Below are positions 7,773 to 14,053 of a stretch of 35,151 nt of DNA, one piece after another. The position numbers and the translations under genes were made by a program. This DNA is from Actinomadura rubrisoli (GTDB lineage Bacteria; Actinomycetota; Actinomycetes; Streptosporangiales; Streptosporangiaceae). Location of the stretch: positions 1-35,151 of the forward strand of contig NZ_SMKU01000062.1 in assembly GCF_004349215.1 (NCBI RefSeq), read 5' to 3'. The notes below the pieces were generated by a model, which ran no database searches, had not been told where the DNA came from, and was given only the letters and a program-made list of their open reading frames with translations. The number at the start of each line of letters is the position of its first letter. Position 1 is the stretch's first letter.

Positions 7773-7837
7773 CTAGGGCGCTTCTTATGGATCTACGTTC
7801 TGGTGCGCGACGCCCAGGACCCATAAGAACGCCCTAG
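7773..7837. repeat. MITE-like palindromic element, copy 2 (65 bp)
   Basis: CTAG ends bound inverted repeats CTAGGGCGCTTCTTATGG (left) and, read inward, CTAGGGCGTTCTTATGG (right, one base shorter). It is the reverse-oriented relative of the element at 54-128. It fills most of the 105-base gap between the helicase stop and the nuclease start, ending only ten bases before the nuclease GTG. It must therefore influence that gene's upstream region, whether as terminator, promoter donor or disruption. Confidence 0.7.
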
Positions 7838-7847
7838 GCTGCCGGAT

Positions 7848-8720
7848 GTGGACTGGGTCGAGCGGGTCACGGCGGTCCGTCGTTGGACGCGCGGGCAGGA
7901 GCGGGCGCCGCACAAGCCGTTGCTGTTGCTGTACGCGCTGGGGCACTTCCAACGCCACGGTGACGCCCCGATCGTCTTCAGCGCCGCGGAACAGCACCTG
8001 GCCCATCTGCTGCGGGAGTTCGGACCGCCTCGTCCCACAAGCCCCGGCTATCCGTTCCACCACCTGGCCAGCGACGGCCTGTGGGAAGTACGGACCGCCG
8101 ACGGCGGCCCCAGCCCCGGGTCCGGCGTCGGCGCTTTGCGGAGCACCGGCGCCAGCGGCCACCTGACGGACGACCTCGTCCAGGCCCTCCGCCGCGACCC
8201 CCGGCTGCTGCCACAGCTCGGCCGGGCCATCCTGGACGCCAACTTCGAACCGTCCCTCCACGATGACCTGTGTGCCGAGGCCGGCCTCGACCTGGAGGCG
8301 GCCGCCGGAGCGGCCGTGCGGCGCCGGAGCCGGGAGTTCCGGCAGCGGGTCATGGTGGCCTACGAGTACCGGTGCGCGTTCTGCGGCTACGACGGATGGC
8401 TGGACGGCACCGCCGTCGGACTGGACGCCGCACACGTCCAGTGGTGGGCCTTCGACGGCCCGGACGACGTCGGAAACGGCCTCTGCCTATGCGCGCTGCA
8501 CCACAAGCTCTTCGACAAGGGCGTGCTGGGCATGACGCCCGGCTGGGAGATCACGGTCTCCGTCCACTACATCGGCCGTGGCGCGACGTCCCGCGGCCAG
8601 GTCATCGACCTCGCCGGACGCACCGCCAGCCGTCCGCAGAGCGCCTTCCCCTCGGTCGACGACCAGCACATCATCTGGCACGCGCGCGAGGTCTTCCGCT
8701 CCCCCGCCCGCGCCGCCTGA
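7848..8720 (+). CDS. Phosphorothioated-DNA-dependent HNH restriction endonuclease (ScoMcrA/SprMcrA-like)
   Basis: This 290-residue protein has an N-terminal sulfur-binding-domain-like region (about 1-145: RAPHKPLLLLYALGHF, LLREFGPPRPTSPGYPFHHL, SDGLWEV) and a C-terminal HNH domain (about 160-230). In the HNH part, C176 and C179 (CAFCG) with C215 and H218 (CALHH) look like the zinc site. AAHVQWW (H196), N210 and H219 fit the beta-beta-alpha metal active site. Relatives cut DNA whose backbone carries Dnd phosphorothioate modification, so it would restrict incoming modified DNA. No dnd genes are in the window, as expected because host modification would be toxic. The start is GTG at 7848 with no clear Shine-Dalgarno, directly after the palindromic repeat. 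Confidence 0.88.
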   Translation: MDWVERVTAVRRWTRGQERAPHKPLLLLYALGHFQRHGDAPIVFSAAEQHLAHLLREFGPPRPTSPGYPFHHLASDGLWEVRTADGGPSPGSGVGALRSTGASGHLTDDLVQALRRDPRLLPQLGRAILDANFEPSLHDDLCAEAGLDLEAAAGAAVRRRSREFRQRVMVAYEYRCAFCGYDGWLDGTAVGLDAAHVQWWAFDGPDDVGNGLCLCALHHKLFDKGVLGMTPGWEITVSVHYIGRGATSRGQVIDLAGRTASRPQSAFPSVDDQHIIWHAREVFRSPARAA

Positions 8721-8796
8721 CTCGGTCACTTCCCGCCGCTGGTCGACCCGGCGCCGTAGGCGGCGGGCCACTGCTTCGCGGGGGGCAAAAGGCAAT

Positions 8797-8820
8797 GGCA
8801 AGGAGCTCACACTCCCTGCC
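8797..8820 (+). terminator. Hairpin after the HNH endonuclease
   Basis: GGCAAGGAG and CTCCCTGCC pair at eight of nine positions around a six-base loop, 77 bases after the nuclease stop. No T-run follows. The AT-richer TAACTTATAG just downstream could carry the glycosyltransferase promoter. The 202-base gap has no other feature. Confidence 0.4.
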
Positions 8821-8922
8821 ACTTCTAACTTATAGCGCACCAGGGGGCTTGCGGCAAGACCCGGGTCGTACCTCAAGATTGTCGACCGAAAGGCCAGAAC
8901 CTGCGGAAATGGGGGACGCGGT

Positions 8923-10158
8923 ATGCGTGTGTTGTTGTCGACGTGGGGATCGCGGGGGGACGTCGAACCGTTGGTGGGACTCGCGGTGCGGCTACGGGAG
9001 CTCGGCGCGGACGTCCAGGTGTGCGCGCCGCCGGACGATGACTTCGTGGCGCTGCTGGCGCGTGCCGGCGTGCCGCTGGTGCCGCTGGGCCCCACGGTGC
9101 ACTCGGTGGTCGCCAACCCGAAGCCGCCCTCGGCCAAAGACGCGTTCCGGCTGGCTCCCGAGCTGGTCGCCGCGCGGTTCAACACGCTCACCACGGCCGC
9201 CGAGGGATGTGACGCGCTGCTGGCGACCGGCCTGATGCCGGCCGGCGTACGGGACGTGGCCGAGAAGCTGGGCATCCGGTACGTGTTCGCCTGCTTCCAC
9301 ACCTTCGGGCTGCCGTCACAGCACTTCCCTCCGGGAGTACGGCCGGGCACGCCGTCCCCGGAGGACGAGACCGACAACCGGGTGCTGTGGAAGCAGGACG
9401 CCGAGAGGGTGAACGCGCTGTACGGCGAGGCGCTCAACAGCCACCGGGCGGCGATCGGCCTGCCGCCGGTGGACAACGTCCGCGACCACGTCTTCGGCGA
9501 CCAGCCGTGGCTGGCGGCCGACCCGGCCCTGTGGCCGGCGGAGGGCGAGACGGACCTCGACGTCGTCCAGACCGGGGCGTGGATCCTGCCCGACGACCGC
9601 CCGCTCCCGGCCGAACTGGAGGCGTTCCTGGACGCGGGAGAACCACCGGTGTACGTGGGCTTCGGCAGCATGGCCGCGTACACCGCCAAGGACATCGCCC
9701 AGGTGTCCATCGAAGCGATCCGCGCGCACGGCCGCCGCGTGGTCCTCGCCCGCGGCTGGGCCGACCTGGACCTGATCGACGACCAGGACGACTGCTTCGC
9801 CGTCGGCGAGGTCAACCAGCAAGCGCTCTTTCCCCGGGTGGCGGCCGTCGTGCACCACGGCGGCGCCGGCACCACGACGACGGCCGCCCGGGCCGGCGCA
9901 CCCCAGGTCGTGGTCCCCCATATCGCGGACCAGCCGCGCTGGGCCGCCCGGATAGCCGAACTGGGCATCGGCGCGGCCCACGAAGGCCGGACGCCGACCG
10001 TGGAGTCCCTGTCAGCCGCGCTCACCACGGCCCTGGCCCCCGAGACCCGAGCACGGGCAAAGACCGTGGCCGGCACCATCCGCACCGACGGAACGACGGT
10101 GGCCGCGGAACTGCTCCTCGACACGGCCAGCCAGAAAGGGCCACCCATGTCCGCGTGA
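8923..10158 (+). CDS. GT1-family (UGT/MGT-like) glycosyltransferase
   Basis: This 411-residue GT-B glycosyltransferase is of the type that decorates natural products, antibiotics or sterols with NDP-sugars. The N-terminal acceptor domain opens MRVLLSTWGSRGDVEPLVGLA. The C-terminal donor domain has PPVYVGFGSM (241-250), then HHGGAGTTTTAARAGAPQVVVP (311-332) and DQPRWAARI, the classic nucleotide-sugar binding signature. The start follows GGGGGA at suitable spacing. It stands alone: the next recognisable sequence is the broken radical SAM fragment. The 145 bases after its stop (10159-10302) show nothing. Acceptor and sugar are unknown; macrolide inactivation or a scaffold sugar are both possible. 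Confidence 0.9.
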   Translation: MRVLLSTWGSRGDVEPLVGLAVRLRELGADVQVCAPPDDDFVALLARAGVPLVPLGPTVHSVVANPKPPSAKDAFRLAPELVAARFNTLTTAAEGCDALLATGLMPAGVRDVAEKLGIRYVFACFHTFGLPSQHFPPGVRPGTPSPEDETDNRVLWKQDAERVNALYGEALNSHRAAIGLPPVDNVRDHVFGDQPWLAADPALWPAEGETDLDVVQTGAWILPDDRPLPAELEAFLDAGEPPVYVGFGSMAAYTAKDIAQVSIEAIRAHGRRVVLARGWADLDLIDDQDDCFAVGEVNQQALFPRVAAVVHHGGAGTTTTAARAGAPQVVVPHIADQPRWAARIAELGIGAAHEGRTPTVESLSAALTTALAPETRARAKTVAGTIRTDGTTVAAELLLDTASQKGPPMSA

Positions 10159-10302
10159 ACCACACCGACCCATTCCAGGCACCGGCGAACGACACACCGA
10201 TACTCCGGACTCATCGACCCGACGACGCAGGACGTGGTGGGCGGGCGAGGCTCCCGGTAAAGCCGGACGGCACTGATCGCCATCAGAAGACCCCGGTGGG
10301 CG

Positions 10303-10613
10303 GTGGCGCGGCGGCTGCGTGAGCGGGCTCCGGGGACCATCATCGTCTTCGGTGGTTCCAACTGCGACGACACTATGGCGCCGCCGCAACTTCCCGGAGA
10401 TCGACCATGTCGTCCGCCGGGAGGGTGAGGCCCCGCTGCGCTCCCTGCTGGAGGCGCTCGCCCTGCCCGCCGCCGAACGCGCCGGACGGCTGGCCGCGAT
10501 CCCCGGCCTGTGCTGGAGGGACGAGTCCGGAACGGCCCACGCCAACCCGGAGGGCGGCGGCCTGCCGGGCGGCGCCGACTTCCCGCCCATGGACCAGGCC
10601 GCCCACTTCATGC
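10303..10613 (+). pseudogene. Frameshifted fragment of a RiPP radical SAM C-methyltransferase
   Basis: This matches codons about 161-267 of the intact gene at 11824-13761 (its bases 12961-13281), in inverted orientation. It has no N-terminus, no cluster motif and no C-terminus. The first 75 bases carry five substitutions, four at third codon positions. An eight-base deletion near 10381 shifts the frame. The next 200 bases or so carry a single change, and the last 20 bases diverge again (DQAAHFMR against DQTAYFTR). This mosaic suggests a remnant of a diverged paralogue whose middle was recently converted or recombined with the intact copy. It ends against the DUF4267 gene, whose stop codon lies in its last bases. 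Confidence 0.85.
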
Positions 10614-10979
10614 GGCGAACAGGAGGGCGGCGTTGACGAGGACGACTGCGGCGGTGGCGAAGTGGATGCCGAAGGCGGCTGCCTTGGTGCCGCCGTGGCG
10701 CAGGACGATGAGGGTGTCGCCCAGGGGGACCAGGGCGACGGCGAGCATGTACCAGCCGACGGCGTGGGCGCCGGCGAAGGCGATCAGGGCGAGGCCGAGG
10801 ATGCCGTAGGTGAGGTCGCGCAGGCCCTTGATCGACAGGTAGGCGGCGTCGCCGTTCTCCTTGGCGGAGACTCCGTAGCCGGCGGCCGCCGGGCGGGGTG
10901 CCACGAGGAAGCGCACGCCGATGAAGGTGATGAAGAGGCTGAGCAGGACGGCCAGGCCGTACGCGAGGGGTGTGAGCAT
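10608..10979 (-). CDS. DUF4267-type small integral membrane protein
   Basis: This 123-residue protein has four predicted membrane helices: about 4-26 (PLAYGLAVLLSLFITFIGVRFLV), 55-74, 75-92 and 100-122. Its GYGVSAKENGDAAYLSIKGLRDL loop is typical of the DUF4267 family. Function is unknown. The ATG at 10979 follows GGAGAT. Two copies of the palindrome CTAGCGNCGCTAG lie upstream, so it is tightly repressed by a dimeric regulator, typically TetR-type; none is adjacent. Its stop falls in the radical SAM fragment, so its last codons were probably set by that rearrangement. Confidence 0.8.
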   Translation of the reverse strand: MLTPLAYGLAVLLSLFITFIGVRFLVAPRPAAAGYGVSAKENGDAAYLSIKGLRDLTYGILGLALIAFAGAHAVGWYMLAVALVPLGDTLIVLRHGGTKAAAFGIHFATAAVVLVNAALLFAA

Positions 10980-10995
10980 GATCCATCTCCGTGAT

Positions 10996-11008
10996 CTAGC
11001 GTCGCTAG
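10996..11008. promoter_or_regulatory. Operator palindrome 1 (CTAGCGTCGCTAG)
   Basis: This is a perfect 13-base palindrome around T, 17 bases upstream of the DUF4267 start, placed where a bound repressor would block early transcription. Its twin is centred 50 bases away. Confidence 0.75.
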
Positions 11009-11045
11009 GAACACGGTCGATGTTAACATAGCCTTTGCAGGAATG

Positions 11046-11058
11046 CTAGCGGCGCTAG
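11046..11058. promoter_or_regulatory. Operator palindrome 2 (CTAGCGGCGCTAG)
   Basis: This perfect palindrome differs from operator 1 only at the central base. The two flank an AT-richer stretch with TATGTTAACAT on the minus strand, probably containing the DUF4267 -10 region. The centre-to-centre distance of 50 bases would allow two dimers to act together. Confidence 0.75.
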
Positions 11059-11110
11059 AATTTCGGGCGTGTGGGGTGTCGTTGGCCGGGTTTGGGCTGG
11101 TCAGTGAGGT

Positions 11111-11827
11111 TTAGAAGTCGATCACCGGGGTGGGCCAGCGGCGGAGGCGGTAGGCGAGGCCGACGGCGATGTGGTCGAGCTGGACGGCCAGTTCGGCGTC
11201 CAGAAGCTCGTCCAGGGACGCACGGTCCGCGTCGGTAAGGGTTCTGGTGTCGAGGGGGTCGGCCAGGCGGTGAAAGAGGTCGAGCAGGGCCGGTTCATGG
11301 ATCACGTAGTGGGCGCCGGGGTCGGAGCGGAGGTCCTGGACGGCGGCGAAAGCCGGCCCTCGGCGCCAGTAGCACAGGCCGTAGCGGTGGGCGGCGCGCC
11401 ACTTGCGGGCGGAGTCGTCGCCGTGTGCGGGCGGGGTCAGGTGGAACAGGAGGCGGCAGGGGAGGTCGCCTACCGGGCCTCCCCATTCCAGTGGCAGCCC
11501 GAACGAGGTCGCGCGGACGAGGAACGCGATCAGTTCAGGTGTGCTGGGGAGGGACGGCAGGGTCATGCCGGCGACCCCGGCGTTGAGCAGCCGTGCGAAG
11601 TCGTCGTCGCCGGGCCAGATGCCGGAGTCCAGCGAATGGAGGCGGAGCCAGGTCAGCGGCTCCTCGTCCAGGAGGCGGGCCGGGGAATCCTCGACCGGAT
11701 GGCCGAGCAGGAGGAGGGAGGTGCTCAGGTCGGCCAGGGCGAAGTCCAGGACTCGGACGTCGGGACGGTCCTCGGCGGCGGCCATGCCGGCGGAGGACAG
11801 GGTGACCGGCGGGAGGTCGCGGATCAT
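11111..11827 (-). CDS. DUF5825-like protein, partner of the RiPP radical SAM enzyme
   Basis: This 238-residue soluble protein has no catalytic motif I recognise. Visible features are RVLDFALADLSTSLLLLGH, PLTWLRLHSLDSGIWPGDDDFARLLNAGVAGMTLPSLP and a C-terminal ELAVQLDHIAVGLAYRLRRWPTPVIDF. I associate this pattern with DUF5825 proteins, which I recall accompanying RiPP-maturation radical SAM C-methyltransferases in actinomycetes; this is from memory, not a search. Its ATG overlaps the radical SAM stop (ATGA at 11824-11827), so translation is coupled and similar amounts are made. It may be a substrate-recognition or scaffold subunit (inference). Confidence 0.65.
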   Translation of the reverse strand: MIRDLPPVTLSSAGMAAAEDRPDVRVLDFALADLSTSLLLLGHPVEDSPARLLDEEPLTWLRLHSLDSGIWPGDDDFARLLNAGVAGMTLPSLPSTPELIAFLVRATSFGLPLEWGGPVGDLPCRLLFHLTPPAHGDDSARKWRAAHRYGLCYWRRGPAFAAVQDLRSDPGAHYVIHEPALLDLFHRLADPLDTRTLTDADRASLDELLDAELAVQLDHIAVGLAYRLRRWPTPVIDF

Positions 11828-13761
11828 GTGCCGGCTCCGACCATGGCGGGTGTGGGGATCGCCGAGCCCCGGACGGCCGTCGCGTCGTGTGCGGTGGACA
11901 AGGTCACCGCGCGTCCGGATTCCCGGTAGACCAGGCCCAGGTCGGCCAGTTCATCGATGAAGGTGGCCGTCCAGGACGCGTCGACCGGCCATCCGGCGGC
12001 GGTCAGGGAGCGTGCCAGGCTCTCGGGGGAACGGGGGCGGGCGAGGGTCGTGTAGGCGGCGACTTCGAGCGGCTCGTCGAGGATGTGGTCGGCGGCCTTC
12101 CGTCCGGCCCGGCGGTCGTACAGGTAGAGCCGTCCGGCGACGGATCGGTGGGTGAGGGACGAGACGGAGTAGGCGTCGCGCCAGGCGTCGAAGGCCGCCT
12201 TCAACGCCTGCAGCGTGGCGCCGCCGACGCCGCGGTCGGGTGTCTCGAAGAGGTAGGCCACGTCGGTCAGGTCGGGCTCGGACAGGTGCGGGAACACGCC
12301 GCGGTACCAGGAGCGGGGACGGCGCTCGGGAAAGCCCATGTCCGGGTTGTCGAAGTAGGGGTTGAAGCGTTCGAGGGCGATCCTGTGCGCGCCGAGCGGA
12401 GGTTGGAGGTGGTGCAGGAAGGGTATCTGGGCGATCACTTCCCTATAGCATTCCTCGGTCTCTTCGGGAAAGCCGACAAGGTAGTTCCACAGGACGGTCA
12501 GGCCCTGCTCTTGAAGCTCTCTGAGGGTGGCGACGTTCCCGGTGCCGGTGACGCCCTTGCGCATGAGCTTCAGGGGCAGGGAATGGAGGTTCTCGATTCC
12601 CGGCTGTACCTGGATGACGCCCGCGGCGCGGAGGGCGCGCGCTTGGTCGCGGGTGAGGTCGGACTTGATCTCGTACATGATACGGAGATCGAGGTCGCTC
12701 TTCTCAAGAAGGGGGAACAGCGTATCGAAATAGGACTTGTCGACGATGTTGTCGGTGGTGAGGACGTCGAGCACCTGGTGTTCGGCCACGCCCTTCAGCA
12801 GCTCATCGGCGACCCTGTCCGGCGGCTTGGAGCGGAAGGGCAGGATGAGGTCGGACAGGCCGCAGAATGTGCAATGGTGCCGCTCGCCCCACCAGCAGCC
12901 GCGCGCCGTCTCCATCATGAGGGCGGGCTGGATGTAGTCGGCGACCGGGGAGTTCTCAAGGCGGGTGAAATAGGCGGTCTGGTCCATGGGTGGGAAGTCG
13001 GCGCCGCCCGGCAGGCCGCCGCCCTCCGGGTTGGCGTGGGCCGTTCCGGACTCGTCCCTCCAGCACAGGCCGGGGATCGCGGCCAGCCGTCCGGCGCGTT
13101 CGGCGGCGGGCAGGGCGAGCGCCTCCAGCAGGGAGCGCAGCGGGGCCTCACCCTCCCGGCGGACGACATGGTCGATCTCCGGGAAGTTGCGGTGCAGGGC
13201 GGCGCCCATGGTGTCGTCGCAGTTGGAACCACCGAACACGATGACGGTCCCCGGGGCCCGCTCGCGCAGCCGCCGCGCCACGGCCAGCGCCGGAACGGTC
13301 TGGGAGAACGTCGTGGTGAACCCGACGACGTCGGGACGGCCGGCGATGATCTCGTCCGCCGCGCTCGACACGAACGAGGGGGCCAGCCGGAAGATCTGCT
13401 CCGCGACGTCCGGCGCGAACCCGATCGCCTCGCAGGCCGCGGCGGCCTCGTCCGGGAAGTCGGTGTGGCCGTAGAGGGCTCCGGCGAACAGCCATTCGCC
13501 GATTCCGCCTGTGAATCCCTCTTCGGCGACGTACATATACGCCTCGGGGAGCAGGCGCGCTTTCGCGGCCGTGCCGGCCCCGGACGCCTCCGACGCCTCG
13601 GACGCCGCCGACGCCTCCGCCAGCATGAGTTCGGCGAAGGAAATACTGCCGTAGTAGGTCGTGACCTCGTGGTCTGGCCGGATCGCGGCGGAGAGCACGC
13701 TCGCGGCCCCGTTCGGAGCGGTCATGAGGTGCCAGGGCATGACCGCCAGGGTGACGCGCAC
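11824..13761 (-). CDS. RiPP-maturation radical SAM C-methyltransferase (B12-binding type)
   Basis: This 645-residue enzyme is expected to use SAM, a [4Fe-4S] cluster and cobalamin to methylate unactivated carbons of a ribosomal peptide. The N-terminal half is cobalamin-binding-like (GRPDVVGFTTTFSQTVPALAVARRL, VIVFGGSNCDD, about 138-185), with the family-typical GGIGEWLFAGALYG at 85-98. The cluster motif is C289, C297, C300 in RGCWWGERHHCTFCGL, a Cx7Cx2C spacing characteristic of this group. LTTDNIVDKSYF and VQPGIENL lie in the radical SAM barrel. An odd low-complexity SEASEASEASG insert lies at 51-61. The start is GTG at 13761 with GGAGG eight bases upstream. It lies between the tiny ORF and the DUF5825-like gene in one operon, divergent from an MFS exporter. 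Confidence 0.9.
   Translation of the reverse strand: MRVTLAVMPWHLMTAPNGAASVLSAAIRPDHEVTTYYGSISFAELMLAEASAASEASEASGAGTAAKARLLPEAYMYVAEEGFTGGIGEWLFAGALYGHTDFPDEAAAACEAIGFAPDVAEQIFRLAPSFVSSAADEIIAGRPDVVGFTTTFSQTVPALAVARRLRERAPGTVIVFGGSNCDDTMGAALHRNFPEIDHVVRREGEAPLRSLLEALALPAAERAGRLAAIPGLCWRDESGTAHANPEGGGLPGGADFPPMDQTAYFTRLENSPVADYIQPALMMETARGCWWGERHHCTFCGLSDLILPFRSKPPDRVADELLKGVAEHQVLDVLTTDNIVDKSYFDTLFPLLEKSDLDLRIMYEIKSDLTRDQARALRAAGVIQVQPGIENLHSLPLKLMRKGVTGTGNVATLRELQEQGLTVLWNYLVGFPEETEECYREVIAQIPFLHHLQPPLGAHRIALERFNPYFDNPDMGFPERRPRSWYRGVFPHLSEPDLTDVAYLFETPDRGVGGATLQALKAAFDAWRDAYSVSSLTHRSVAGRLYLYDRRAGRKAADHILDEPLEVAAYTTLARPRSPESLARSLTAAGWPVDASWTATFIDELADLGLVYRESGRAVTLSTAHDATAVRGSAIPTPAMVGAGT
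12961..13281 (-). repeat. Segment of the radical SAM gene duplicated in inverted orientation
   Basis: This part of the intact gene (codons about 161-267) is the partner of the fragment at 10303-10613. About 200 bases of it are nearly identical to the fragment. The pair forms a long inverted repeat flanking 2.35 kb. Confidence 0.85.
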
Positions 13762-13812
13762 GTGTCGACCTCCGAAACGTTCCAGCTTGGCCCAGGGACG
13801 GCAACGTGGCGC

Positions 13813-13828
13813 GAACCCGAAAGGGTCC
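13813..13828 (-). other. Hairpin between candidate precursor ORF and radical SAM gene
   Basis: On the minus strand GGACCC-TTTC-GGGTTC forms a six-pair stem with one G-U pair, 18 bases after the tiny ORF stop and 51 before the enzyme start. RiPP operons often place such a leaky hairpin after the precursor gene so that more peptide than enzyme is made. That role here is inferred. Confidence 0.4.
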
Positions 13829-13845
13829 GGCCACGCTTGCGTCCG

Positions 13846-13902
13846 TCAGAACTCGTGACGCTGGCTCGCGCCCTGCTGCTTGCGGATAACCTTTCGCTTC
13901 AC
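13846..13902 (-). CDS. Candidate tiny RiPP precursor peptide (18 aa; extendable to 50 aa)
   Basis: GTG at 13902 is preceded by AAGGGAGG at six-base spacing, one of the best ribosome binding sites in the window, and gives MKRKVIRKQQGASQRHEF then TGA. The same frame is open upstream to an ATG at 13998, with AGGAAAGAGAAG before it, giving a 50-residue version starting MILADIGHTARRSPVRRVEK. Codons between the two starts have many A/T third positions, whereas the 18-residue part is more genome-like, so I favour the short start. It is first in the radical SAM/DUF5825 operon, where a precursor gene is expected and no other candidate exists. The peptide is very basic with a QQGASQRHEF tail. I recognise no family; it could instead be a leader ORF. 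Confidence 0.45.
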   Translation of the reverse strand: MKRKVIRKQQGASQRHEF

Positions 13903-14053
13903 CGTCTGCCTCCCTTCTCGACTCTCGTGTTCACTCAGCTTTTCTACCCGTCGGACTGGTGATCGCCGGGCGGTGTGGCCGATGTCGGCCAAGATCATGA
14001 CTTCTCTTTCCTATTGCCCTGTGCCCGTGCTTCTCTGACCACTGGGGGTGTAT

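Noticed and set aside
11887..13962. Long plus-strand open frame opposite the radical SAM gene
   Set aside because: It is an antisense shadow of a gene with clear motifs. Its short end (LPPFSTLVFTQLFYPSDW) looked peptide-like, but no Shine-Dalgarno precedes a possible start nearby.
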